From Protonemura montana (Eukaryota; Arthropoda; Insecta; Plecoptera; Nemouridae), in NCBI GenBank assembly GCA_947568835.1, contig OX387604.1, forward strand, positions 9,765,860-9,829,859: a stretch of DNA of 64,000 nucleotides. Reading direction: 5' to 3'. The notes beneath the pieces were generated by a model, which was not told the origin of the DNA, searched no databases, and was given only the letters and a program-made list of their open reading frames with translations. Of this stretch, positions 12,099 through 23,231 are shown one piece after another. Positions within the stretch are counted from its first letter, which is position 1, and every line of letters begins with the position of its first letter. Made by a program: the position numbers and the translations under genes.

Positions 12099-14083
12099 AA
12101 AAATCCGATTTTTGTATGCTTGCAAAGGTATGGTAAAAAAATGTGACTTATGGTTAAATATGTAAGTCACAGTTGTCGAATTGTACGATAGAACTAGCCA
12201 CAAATTCATTCCATTACATGAATGAGATTAGTCTTGAAGAAATGCAGCTATCAAGTGCCTTTTGTTTGTGATGTGGTTTTTAATTTTACAGTTATTTATT
12301 TTAGTAATAATAGTATTGAAAATGCTAGATGTATGGAGTAGTCCATTTATTACTAGGTGGGATTTAAGGGATATGTGTTCGGAGAGAGCGATATTTTGTT
12401 ATAGAAGGCACAGGTTTTTCTAGTTTTGATAAACGTTTTTGTATCTTTACAATACTTTTACAAAGACTTAAATCTTTGGTAGTATTTTCTCTCTGGCTTG
12501 TCTCTTTTTTCTATACATCTGTTTTACTGTAGAATGGTTAAAAATGCTTTGCAAGCTATATTTGTTGAGTATGTTGTTAGGGCCATAATCCCTAAATGTG
12601 TAGAACTTCTTGCTCTCACTGTCATGTGCTTTAATTTGCTTGGTAATTCACAATCGGCTAAATATTCCTTGATTTTCAGGGCTTTCAATTAGATTTTAAA
12701 TTGTGCATAATTTGTCATCGCCATCATTTTTTGATTATAATATTATTTTTCTACTATGTTAGACTGTTCCATGGCAGTCACTTGTTTGATCATTACACTG
12801 TCAAATACTTTGCTCCACTATGTGAAGCGGAAGGAAATAGAAAAAACTCTTCTTTATCTGTCTTCACCACCTTGTCCATGATTTAATTCAAGGAAGATCA
12901 TTTTAAAACTTTGGGCTTAGTTTGACTAGAAGGGTGGGTGGATCAGCAAAATATAATCTGCCTCATCTCCATTGTTTTAAATTGCAAAAAATCAGGCCAG
13001 ATGTGCATTGTGGTCACTTGATTTAGTCTATACATATATTATATATATTGTAATGTGTTGATGGAAACATACACCTATGGGCACATTCATGCAGAATATA
13101 CGTTACATTAGTATCGAGTAGGTACTTAAGTTAATGCACGCCTATTTGACAGTTAGCCATACTCAAATTGAGATGTGTAAAGTATATTTAAGTGTATATT
13201 ATCCAAGTTATCACTTCCAGTATGCATCCTAATGTTTTGGACGTAAAAAAAAAAAACAGCTCCCTCTACATATCTAATAATTATATACTGTAAATGTTGA
13301 CGAATATTTTGGCACCATTTTTAGGAACCCAGTGTTTTGAACTTTTTACCATCTATCTCACTGTTTCTAGCACTCCTATTCAATACTTTTTATTATTTAT
13401 ATTACAAACCTAAAATTTGCTTATAACTTTGCAGAAGTTATCAGCTGTATCATTCCTTCTACTAGCTATCAATTATTAGGACGTTAGTTGGATGATATAA
13501 TAGAAAAAATGTAATTTTCTTTGATTTTGCTCTGCCTGTTCATAAAGTGTAAGTACCCAAAAAAAATATGTATGGACATGCAGTTGTGTTCCATTAAACA
13601 AAAGCCCAGTCGAAAATATTGTTGTTTGATAGAACCTGTAGCAATCTATTTGTTTCCTCCAATACCCAATTTAATATGTGTATTATTGAGTATAGTGTTA
13701 TAATGGTAGGCATATCTCTTTTAGTACCTAAGTAAGGATACAACTCAGAAAATGTACATATTAACTAAATTGATGCAGTTCATTTAAACATGTTTATGTT
13801 TATTTTTAATGTGATCTTTCTTGAAGTATGCATTGCACCAGTCTGTGCCCTACAATCATTTTGTGTAAAATGCATTGGTTATTTTGCATGGTTCTGCTTG
13901 GTAACATAATATACCTACTTGTTTTAATGTTATAAATAAGCAGCCTTCCAACTTCTAAACCCTGAATTCTTATATTCATATGTATGAAACTGTCTACATG
14001 TTTAACATATTTATTTTATGAGTATTAATGTAATATTCATATCAAACCTTTCATTTTTCTTGTTGTGCTTATACAGAATCTCA

Positions 14084-14089
14084 AATAAA
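14084..14089 (+). promoter_or_regulatory. Polyadenylation signal AATAAA, probably RAVER
   Basis: A canonical AATAAA on the plus strand, followed by a TG/T-rich stretch, in the expected orientation and before the convergent GPCR gene. Confidence 0.5.
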
Positions 14090-15026
14090 CTTGTGGGTAA
14101 AACACATATTTTACCTTACTTGTCCTTCAACACTACACACTCTTAAGGTCCAAGCAAATTTTTGTTTTATGGACATCATCTTTATTAGTTCCATATCCAA
14201 TAATTATCTTTTGGTTATGCTCAGAAATACATTGGTTGTGCATTAATGAACTACTTCTATTTTACTTTATTAACTTATGTTCACAAAACACTCATTTTCG
14301 ATAGGGTTTTCTGCATTCGTATTCATTTTCTGATAGTAGAAATATTTTTAATATGGCTGTAAAAAGACATAAAGTGAGCAATTGATAAGCTAGGTTTTGT
14401 TCTTGTTCCATAAGTTGGTTCTTCCATTGGTCTGTCAATTATATTAGCTGTTATTAGGTATGCGGTTTGCATTAAAATTGCAAGAGTTGGGAAACAAGCT
14501 TACTGCCATTTGTACTTGTTCTTTATTCGCTTCTCATTTGACTAACAACTCACTGCATTTGGACATGCAATGCTCAGAGCTGCTCATTTCCAGAAAATAT
14601 ACTTGTCCTATGATCACCCTAGTCTTTTTTTATTGAATCAAACTTTTCCATTACATTGAATACTTTTGAGTACGAAACATTTTGTTCAAAAAGCTACAAA
14701 TAAACTGTTTTTTTTTAATCTTGATTAGTATTCATTTCACTGTTACCGAAATATTTCTGTCAGTAGTTTCTTCCAATAGAAGTAATACAATTAAAAAGTA
14801 TATATGATTAGGTATAAAGTCTAGCAGGAAACACCATCAGTCATTCAGCCAATACCTATTCTAATTCTTACAGACTAGATTTTAAAAACAACTATAAGCA
14901 AATAAGTAATTAAAATGGCACTGTGGTATTCACTGAGTATTAAAATATTATTATCTACCCAATAGTGTTAATTCCTCGTGTCTCTAAAGTCAAAGTTGAT
15001 TAGATAATTAATCAGTAAGAACAACT

Positions 15027-18000
15027 TCACTTGTCAATATTATTGGCATTAGCACGAACGATTTGAACTTTCTCCGTCGCGGCGTTGTATTGGAGCATGT
15101 CTGTAAAGAATGTTTTTCCCGATCCCGAGTGGGACTGAGTGACGCTGGCTCCTCCACCGGCAGTGCACCTCCTGCCCCGCACTTGATTTACTGGTCCGGG
15201 ACGGTTACAGCAAAACAGCTTCTTGTACGCACTCCTGTATTGTCGATTGCTCCCGGCATAGATAAAAGGATTCACGACCCCAGATGCCCAAGCCAATACC
15301 GAAGCCAGCACGTGGACAGTGGGGTATTTGATCTGAAATTAAAATCAACGGGGATTATTCATAAGTATAAGTCGTACCATTACAGTGGAACTGCAGGGCT
15401 GATAATAACTATTTGGTTGTTCTTCACTAAGCATTCAAAACCCAGTTCAAATAGTTTTTGTATGAAATATTGAAGTTGTTTCAAATAGTTTTTGACAAAA
15501 CTAGTGCTTAGGTTAGATAAAGTAGACGTGAGTCTAAAAATTATCATGTAGCGCTGATCCTCCTTTGAAGAAGAAACTGCATTGCTGACTTTGGAACAGG
15601 TTCGTAAATGTAGATATTTATGTGACCACACAGGTCACAAACTGTAATGAACAGGAGTAACATGGCTTTAGGGATCGCTGGTCTGTGCTAGAAGGTACCT
15701 TCCCCATTTCAAATTAGCAACCTGTTGGTCTTCTATCTCAGAACAATTAGCCAGCGATGAATTCTGCACGTATAGATAATTAGTCTGTGAATACGTATAC
15801 ATTGTATACACTTCAAATGACCGACAACGACAATGTGCAATTGAATTCAGGATGGCAAACAATTAAAGGGCTGTATTGGCGTTGAATATAAATGACCACT
15901 CCACAGTTCTTAATATTCGATAGAATTGATGGCTAACGGCTACGATGTATTTTAAACTGAACGGCGAGCTTACTTCATCGTCAGCGACGTTGACAAGCAT
16001 CAACGGAAGGAAACAGAGTAAAAATCCGCAAAAGATTGTCAACATCAGGCGAGTTAAGCGAACGTCTTCCCGCCTTTGCACAAACTGTGCAGTTGTCGGT
16101 GCGACGTTACCAGGTTTTGGGCCCAAAGAGCTGAAAAATAAAACGCCTTTATTGCCTAGGTCGCCGAAATCGAACAATGGACGAACTATCTTCATCTTTA
16201 TCATACCAATGTGCCTGTAGTTTTCTTCTACTTTGTCTGACTTTCCAGTAGATGCAACTGTATGATGCAATAATAATAATGCAAGGAATCAGAAATCCCA
16301 TCACGAAAAACAGTTTCTTGGGGGATGTGCCATTCTTCTTAAGTATAGTACATGAAAAGGTGTGAGGATCGAGTCCAAGTTGTCCCCAAATTTCCAGCAA
16401 TGGTGGCACCATCATGGAGAAACTAAATCCCCATGCGAAGATGAGCATCAAACTGATGTAGCGGGTTTGATAGAGACGGTCATACAAATTGTGGCACGAA
16501 ATTAAGATGTACCTGAAATAAAAAGTTTGAGTTAATTTTGGATCCAAATGCATTATTTGCATAAAATTTTATGAGCGATATCCTAGAACGTTTGTTTATT
16601 ATCCGAACGGGTGAATCGATGTTATTTGAAATGATGCATGTTGAGCTGAAATTTTCCAGCAAATGTCTATTTTTATTTTTGAAGTAGTGCAGTTCCTTTT
16701 CACTCGATGACCTGACGCGAAAACATCAGCTATAAAACAGCTATTTCGGTATGGGCTGATCATTTTGCAAGTTCTGTTTAACGACGCACGGTGTATTTTG
16801 ATGGTGAGCACTGATCGCTATACAAGAATATGATTACAATTCGAATATATTTATTCAGAGTGTGAACATTTTAGGGACCGGAATTTTGATGTTTTTCGAT
16901 TCCGATTCCATGTTACACAAAATATAAATTCCGATTCCGATTCCACACATAAAATAATAAAAATTCAGATTCCGATTCCGATTCCGGAAAGCTTAAAAGA
17001 AAACTTCCGATTCCAGAAAACGCACAATAAAAATGTTGATTTTGATTTTAATTGTTCTATTCAGTCTCTATCAAAATACAAATGATAAAAATAGCAAACT
17101 TCGATTTCTATTCTATAAAATTTCAAATCTTATTTCCTCATAGTCAAGAAGCTGCCTACAAGAATGAAACTATAGTGTTATCACTTCGGTAAGTCAATTG
17201 CCGTTCTTCACGACTTTGCACCGAAAATCAAACCATCGAAAGTAACCACCTGCAAAGAATGGAATTTGCAGTCGAAACAAAAATACCACAAATAACCATG
17301 ATAAAACAAAGGTACGTTTTTACTGACAAACCTACCTGTTTTATTCTCAGCTAGTTCAGCCCACAAATCACATAGACAAAGTGTTAATTTTGAATATAAT
17401 TTTTTCGGTAAAACAAAAAATTCCGATTCCAATTGACTAAAAGTAAAAATTCCGATTCCGATTCCAACTGACTGAAAGAAAAAAATTTCGATCCCGATTC
17501 CAATTCCATTTACCAGAAAATAAAAATTCCAATTCCGATTCCAAAAAAATATCAATTAATTCCGATTCCGGTCCCGAGAAAATTTGCACTTGTTTTTTAG
17601 ACATAATCTCTCGAAAATTTGGAAATGAAACTCAAAGTATGGGCGGACGAAACGAAGCCGAACCAAAGGGAGCACGTGTTGGAGGTCACATGGGACAGTA
17701 CCCATAAAAAGAGGGAGTGGGTTGTTATCACTATAGTAACAAACCCTCAAAATGTGAAAATACCGTTAGCGATTGGCTGATCATCTTTAAACTTTGAGGA
17801 TTTAGCTCCTGCCTAGTGGAATTTAACATCCCGATTTTTCTACTAAGCCTAGAAAAAGTAACTTAAAGGTTTTGCAACTGCCAGAACTCAATGTTCGGTT
17901 TATACAAATATCAAAATCGAAGATAAGGGTATGGGAAATCTAGTGTGACATTTTTGTGTAGTGTTTTGAGATGCATTTTTTGAGACTGTTGAATTTTACG

Positions 18001-21000
18001 GCATGCTTTACAAACACTTACAAACACATGAGGGTATTTATTAATTAGTGACCAGCAGATATGAACTACTTATCATTGGATCCATTTCTTTCTCAAGCCA
18101 CGTTGTCATTGAAATAAATGCTGCAGTTCACTCTAACTGATTAAATGTTGACTTGACATTTTCATTTTCGTTATCACTGAGTTTGTTTTTAGCTTCGTCA
18201 ATCCTCTGAAAGTGTAAAATCAGATAAGATGACATGTATTTTATAAAGTATGTTTGGTATTGGTAAACATGCCCCTATAATAGAGAAGACTTCGAGGGGT
18301 CGACGGCACTCACTGTAACAAATTAGCTAAGTAACCCCCACCTCAACTGGAAACTACAAAATCATGTTCTGTCCACTGTTCATTTGATGTTTTCTGTCCA
18401 CTTTTAACTATTAAAATAGTTTCAATTGGGATTTAGGACAAACTATTCGTTCTTTTCAACCCAAATTGAGTGAATTGTAAGGTACTTGGTAAAGATTGTT
18501 ACATTATTATTTTAGTACCGTAATCAGTCTTTCCAATCAACCGTACTTTATTTTTATATAGTTATCAATGGCTGAGAACCATTTCTTTTAAAGCTACAAG
18601 TGTCTGTGTGCTACGTTATGAGTGTAACAAAATTACTACATGTCTGTTTCTAATTAATATTTATCAGGAGTTTATTTACATCTGTTATTTGCTTCTGATC
18701 TTAAAAGGTTCACAATTTAATTTCAAGTCTGTTACAGCAAGGGCAGTTTTTTGTATCACTAATCAAGAAAATAAACACTATGGTCTAAGGTCTTCATTAT
18801 TTTGCAAAACGGGTTGTTTGATGTTTGATCTCATAACGATTGATTAAATTTCCTCTATAAGCTAAAATGTGTAAGCGGCGTGTTTCAGTTACGCTAGCTC
18901 CCAGATACGCTCTGCCTGTTCTGAAATTTCTTACCCTATTTTGTCACACTCAATCTTGCTCGAATACTTTCAAAGACTCCAGAGAAGGCTTTTAGTTTTT
19001 TTTATAGACGTTTTTATAACCACCGCCTGGTTTATAGCCTGTCAACTGTCATATTTAATTTATTTTTTAAACATCACCGAGTGTTTTGAGCCCCTTTTTA
19101 GAATGAAGTTTGACTCATAGCCTCATAACCGATAAACATTTCCATGCCAGCGTTTGGTGGTTCTCATTGTGGTGTTCGATCTGGGGTTACCCAAATTTAC
19201 TTCCGTTGCCAAACACTACCGAAATTATCGAACAATTCTGACAACTTTCACTTATTTGAAAAGCCCTAGCCCCCAGAAGTTTTTTGAACCTTTTTTTCAT
19301 TCTAATTAGTCATCCCTGTGCTTAGAGACACAATTCTAAGTTCTAACGCAAGATCTGAAACATTGGAAAACAGGAATAATAGAGTGATATTGAAAAGAGA
19401 ACCGCATAACCTAAACTAGGCTACAAAGGAGGAGGGAAACCTAATGCCGGTACATCAATAGACTTTCTGTTCTGGTCCATTCCGAAGGACATCGGGTGGA
19501 AGGACGGCAGAGCTCAAACAGCAGGACCAAGCTGTCGAGAGCTTGGCGCCAAGGGAGTAAAGCAATGCTTCGTACACTCGTGGGCACTTAATACGACCTT
19601 TAGCATCATCGTATTTCGTTCGTCAAAATGACCTGGTATGGGTGACGACATAGAATAGAAGACAAAAAAAAAACGCATTTCTTAAAACGACTCATTGCAC
19701 ATTAGTCATGAGCGCACGCAAGATTTTCAAGCTGTTTAAGCAATTGGCTGAAAACAAAGCGCATCTTTGTTCAAAATATTGAAGTTTGTTTTTAAAGTCG
19801 CTCCTTTCTATCCCTGGAATAAACGCTGTATCATCAAAGTGAAAAAATAAACATTTTCTTGTGTAGCCAACGTACTGTAGATATGTTAAGTCTTATAAAG
19901 TGTTTTCTGTTTTATCAACTTCTTTCAGTTACAAGCTTACAGATTGTACCTAGCTGAAAACTGAAACTCACCTGTTGACCGTAATCGCCACCATGCTAAG
20001 AAGTGACACTGCTACATTCCCGTAAAAGATAAACGGGAAAATTTTGCAAAGAGTCGGTCCGAGGACCCAGGCTTCGTTAATGTATCGGGAAGCTGTCAGG
20101 GGCAGATTGATTCCAGAGAAGAGCAAATCCGAGACGCACAAACTGATGACAAAAGCAGTGGTCGCATGCTTTCGTAGCTTGTTACATCTTAACAATGCAA
20201 CTGCTGTAAGTAAATTTCCTGTAAAAAAAAGAAAAATATCGAATTTCATTGGAAAGCTTCATTTATATTACTGGTATAATCATTATTTTTCTAGTGCCAA
20301 AGTTTTCCATTCATGTTAGTGTCAAAAGGAAATTTCAGTGAAATGTAAATAAATTTTAAATTTGTCCAACTGTTTGTACTGTATTAACTAACAAGTCACC
20401 GGCTTTCAACGCAAACTAACTGTCATATGGGACTGGGATAGCCGAATACACCTTCTTATTTCTCAGTTCTACAATATTAATGAAGGCCCTGACAGCTATT
20501 TAAGCCATGACCAAGCATGTACCATTCAATTCAGCAACATGACCTAGGCACTCTCAATGCTACACTGAAGATGGCGTCAAGCGCTCTGTTACTTCAAAAA
20601 AGGGGTTCGCCTTTTACTCGATGTGAAACACGTTTGGGGCATCATACGCTTCACTGATTTTTCCAACAGCAATGCACCTACTATGCTGCATAGAAGACCT
20701 AAATCTCATTGTAATATGATGCTTTAGGGGCAAGTCTGTTTGGATTCCTAATATTTACCCTTGAAATTGCACGTGAAATTTCTGTATGGGTTCTAGATTG
20801 ATCAAATTTTATAAGCACAGTTCATATTTGAAGATATATTTCGGTTTTCGTTTTAGGGAAACTCTCAAGGTACTATTTATAAATCTTGTTTTAGGCGCAT
20901 ACATTTATTCTGTAACATTCCGCAGTACAAACAAAGATACAAAGAAATCTTATCAAGTTACTGTAATGTACTTATATTCCGGACAACGACAGTTGTGACA

Positions 21001-23159
21001 ATAACACCCCTTCACTTTTTCCTAAACATATATAAAAGATGTGAACTCTGTATTAGAGCAGTTGTACATAGAAACGGCAATAAACATAACTTGAAACCAT
21101 CTGTTCATTACATAAAATTGGTGTCAGAAGTAGGATACGAAAAATTCAACAACACCTTCAAGTTCTAAATCGAAAAAAATCCAAGTCTTCAAGTTAAGTC
21201 ACGAAAAATCCAAGTCTTCGACTTCTAAAAGCCTTGGTCACGTGATATCAGAGAAAGGCGGAGAAGTTGACGAAAACAAAGTTAAAGCGGTAAAAGAGAT
21301 TCCAGCACCTACTAATCAAAAGAAGCTAACATCTTTGTTGGGACTTGGAGGTTAGTACCTACGTTTCTTAAAAAACATACTCGAAATTATGCTTCCGCTA
21401 AGAAGTGTATTAAAAAAGTATGTAACTTTTAAATGGACTAGCTTGCAGCAGAAAAGCTTCGAACTTCTAAAAGATGTGCTTTGTTCCGCCACTATTCTAC
21501 AATGTCCAGATCCAACCAAAACCTACATCCTCACATGCGATGAAAGTGATTACGCAATTGGTTCCGTATTATCACTAGGAAAGATATCAAATAATTTACC
21601 CATTTCACATGCAAGTAGAACCGTAAACAAACACGAGCGCAACTATCCAACTTTTGAAAAGGAACTCCTCTCGATCGTCTGGGCAATAAAACGTTAAAGA
21701 CCATATCTCTCTGGGCAAAAATTCAAAATTGTGACTGATGCAAAGTCATTGCTATAGCTTTTTAACGTAAAAGATCCAGGATCGCGACTCTTACGATGGA
21801 GAATAAAAATTGAAGAATATGACTACAAAATAATTTACAAAAAAGGAAGTTTAAACACACGTAGATGCACTCGGTAGAATAAAAATCAATCTAGACCCAA
21901 CAAGAATTAACAAAATAGAGGCAAAAATTACACATAATACTTATGAGCTTGACCAACTCCATACCACAATTATAATCAACAAAAATTTGAGTGAAAGTAA
22001 TGGATCACTGTTCACTTCCAAAAAGAACTTAGCTCATTTCGCCGATATTGAAATGTCCACAGGAATTGCACTCGAATTTCAAAATAAATACAAGCACGAA
22101 AACGAACTACAAGCAATGAATCTTAAAGTGCTTGATATAGGCATAATCAAAGAACACGACAAATTCATATATTATCTCATTATTAAAATCAATCACTGGG
22201 ACAAACCTAGTCATAACGACCTCTTTAGAGCAATAATTAAACTTAGGAATCACCTCGTTGAGAATAATCAAACAGAAATTAGCATACCAAAATTAGGCTG
22301 TGCATTGGACAGGCTTAATTGGGACAAGGTACGATCAATGATTTGATACATTTTCAAAGATACCTCAGTACGGGTACATGTGTTTACTTATGAAATAAGC
22401 ACACCAAAACTAGATGAGATACCAAACATTCTAAAAGAAAATCATACCAATCCTACGGCAGGATACTCAAGATTTCACCGACGACCGTACAAAAGAATTA
22501 AACATTTTGTACATGGCACAACATGAAAAAGGACATTCATACATTTATTAAACACTGTGAGTCATGTCAAAAGAATAAACTGATAAGACGAAAGAACATA
22601 AAACCTATGGAAATAACGACAGCTAAAAGGGCTTTTGAAAAAATTGCTTTAGACATCGTTGGACCACCGTTAGGGAAGGTGTCCTCTTCGACGCTCCCTT
22701 ACAATGAGCTCAAAAAACATTTACAACTATATCAGTTCCTTCCAATCCACCAAAATCAAAGCAATACTGTATTATATTTCTGCGTTCGTCTGTAATACTA
22801 TGGTTAGTTTCCTGTATAGCTATTAACTTTTTTGTGTGAAAATACTTCATTCGATTTGTTAATTTACTTAAATTACGATGCTCTCAAATCATAATTTTAA
22901 AAGGGAAACATTTTGCCTGCGATTTATTTTTACATACCACAATATATTCCCCTAGCCATACTTTGTGCATTTAAAACAGCATGTATTTACCAGCAACTCC
23001 GACAACGCTGAAAACCACTGCGCATACAGCCCCAAAGACAGTCGCTGCTCGGGGGTAGTAAATCTCCACCACCTCTGCGCTTGTGTAATTCGCCATCTCT
23101 AGGGGAGCTCCCAGATTCCCTCCTTCGATTGCGTCTGCAAAGGCTGCAAGCTGGCTCAC
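15027..23159 (-). CDS. Tre1: Class A GPCR, Tre1/moody type
   Basis: A seven-transmembrane receptor. Drosophila Tre1 guides germ-cell migration and moody acts in the glial blood-brain barrier; the ligand here is unknown. Coding exons on the minus strand: 23159-22991, 20218-19972, 16512-16207, 16130-15974 and 15332-15027, with matching phases, giving 394 residues. Seen: extracellular NYT glycosylation site, TM1 ending GVAGNLLT, TM2 LCVSDLLFSGINLPL, NRY instead of DRY at the end of TM3, TM4-5 segments with FSCTILKKNGTSPKK between them, TM6 LTIFCGFLLCFLPLML, TM7 VVNPFIYAGSNRQY, and a cysteine pair after it for possible palmitoylation. Length equals Drosophila Tre1 (about 390 aa). The start at 23159 is the first in-frame ATG; one at 23096 (MANYTS) is an alternative. 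An acceptor-like site at 23232 suggests an upstream non-coding exon. The family is firm; Tre1 rather than moody is judged from the TM4-5 region. Confidence 0.9.
15402..15539 (-). repeat. Fold-back repeat family, copy 1
   Basis: Its reverse complement matches 62595-62741: both share TAGACTC.TGTCTACTTTATC, the GCACTAGTTTTG block, AAAAACTATTTGAACTGGG and TTTTGAATGCT.AGTGAA. This copy, in the last GPCR intron, carries an extra stretch of about 34 bp (around 15461-15494) that repeats the ACTATTTGAA block. It has no coding capacity. Confidence 0.7.
16872..17577. mobile_element. hAT-like non-autonomous transposon with TTCCGATTCC arrays
   Basis: A 706-bp element in GPCR intron 2. The ends are inverted repeats: TAGGGACCGGAAT from 16872, and ATTCCGGTCCCGA ending at 17577. 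They are bounded by an 8-bp direct repeat, GAACATTT (16864-16871) and GAAAATTT (17578-17585), with one mismatch. Short ends with an 8-bp duplication are typical of the hAT superfamily. Both ends are filled with degenerate tandem TTCCGA/TTCCGATTCC units spaced by A-rich sequence; the middle (about 17030-17400) is unrelated. Reading the arrays on the minus strand gives meaningless G/I/E-rich frames. No transposase was seen. Confidence 0.65.
17586..19404. other. GPCR intron 2, non-coding
   Basis: AT-rich intron sequence between the hAT-like element and the SINE fragment. No coding exon, RNA gene or repeat was recognised. Confidence 0.6.
19405..19552 (-). mobile_element. 5S-derived SINE fragment
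   Basis: A heavily mutated central fragment of the SINE family, minus orientation. It retains the CTAGGCTA / GGAGGAGGGAAACC.. / TGCCGGTAC / TTCCGAAGGAC / AACAGCAGGA / GCTGTCGAGAG block order. The 5S head and the tail are missing or unrecognisable. Confidence 0.65.
20994..21112 (+). repeat. LTR of Ty3/gypsy element
   Basis: A 119-bp segment starting TGTGACAATAAC and ending TTCATTACA (TG...CA). It has a TATATAAAAG promoter motif at 21029-21038 and an AATAAA-like signal near 21080, and is followed by a primer-binding site. It is interpreted as the 5' LTR of the decayed retrotransposon downstream. No matching 3' LTR was found by eye after 22795. Confidence 0.55.
21119..21135 (+). promoter_or_regulatory. 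Retrotransposon primer-binding site (tRNA-Leu type)
   Basis: TGGTGTCAGAAGTAGGA sits 6 bases after the LTR end. It is complementary to the usual 3' end of tRNA-Leu (TGG then TGTCAGAAGTGGGA) with one difference. Confidence 0.6.
21230..22795 (+). pseudogene. Decayed Ty3/gypsy pol with an inserted macrodomain
   Basis: Remnant of an LTR retrotransposon pol gene inside GPCR intron 1, antisense to the GPCR. Order seen: end of reverse transcriptase thumb (about 21235-21350), RNase H (21389-21697, with TCDESDYAIGSVLS, NYPTFEKELLSIVW), RNase H tail and DALGRI tether (about 21700-21880), macrodomain (about 21975-22394), integrase zinc finger (22523-22600, CESCQKNK) and the first integrase catalytic Asp in ALDIVGP (about 22650). 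After that the sequence breaks off. Gag, protease and most of RT are deleted. There are in-frame stops (for example near 21755 and at 22344) and at least one frameshift (near 21860), so the element is dead. The macrodomain between RNase H and integrase is unusual; see the separate entry. Confidence 0.8.
21975..22394 (+). pseudogene. TARG1/OARD1-type macrodomain within gypsy pol
   Basis: Open from 21987 to 22343, then a TGA, after which the same frame continues with a matching last beta strand (VRVHVFTYE, to about 22394). Seen motifs: N-terminal SLFTSKKNLAHFADIEMSTGI (loop binding ADP-ribose), central YYLIIK, then ISIPKLGCALDRLNW. These correspond to the OARD1/TARG1 and yeast Poa1p macrodomain subfamily, enzymes that remove ADP-ribose from proteins or hydrolyse ADP-ribose 1''-phosphate. 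The Lys (in YYLIIK) and Asp (in GCALDRL) that form the TARG1 catalytic pair are both present. It lies between the DALGRI tether and the integrase zinc finger, as expected of a domain of the Pol polyprotein. That it was active in the ancestral element is inference. Confidence 0.8.
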
Positions 23160-23231
23160 AACGTTTCAACACTATACTTCCCGCTGTCGCCGGTCGAAGG
23201 TGTTTGGACGATGGACATAACCCACCCGGAG
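22991..23231 (-). other. GPCR first coding exon with 5' UTR part
   Basis: The minus-strand exon appears to start after an acceptor (T-rich tract then TTTCAG) at about 23232, so 23231-23160 would be 5' UTR and the leader is spliced. The donor at 22990 is GTAAAT. The promoter is not located. Confidence 0.45.

Larger units (their letters stand above)
11718..14110 (+). other. Probable RAVER 3' UTR
   Basis: AT-rich sequence without credible coding frames follows the RAVER stop codon. The strongest polyadenylation signal is AATAAA at 14084-14089, followed by T- and GT-rich sequence, which would give a 3' UTR of about 2.4 kb. Nearer signals may also be used. A MITE (11757-12098) lies within it. From about 14110 to the GPCR stop at 15027 nothing else was recognised. 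Confidence 0.5.

Noticed and set aside
17208-17750. Minus-strand open frames rich in G/I/E and aromatic residues
   Set aside because: They come from TTCCGATTCC tandem repeats of the hAT-like element, not from a gene.
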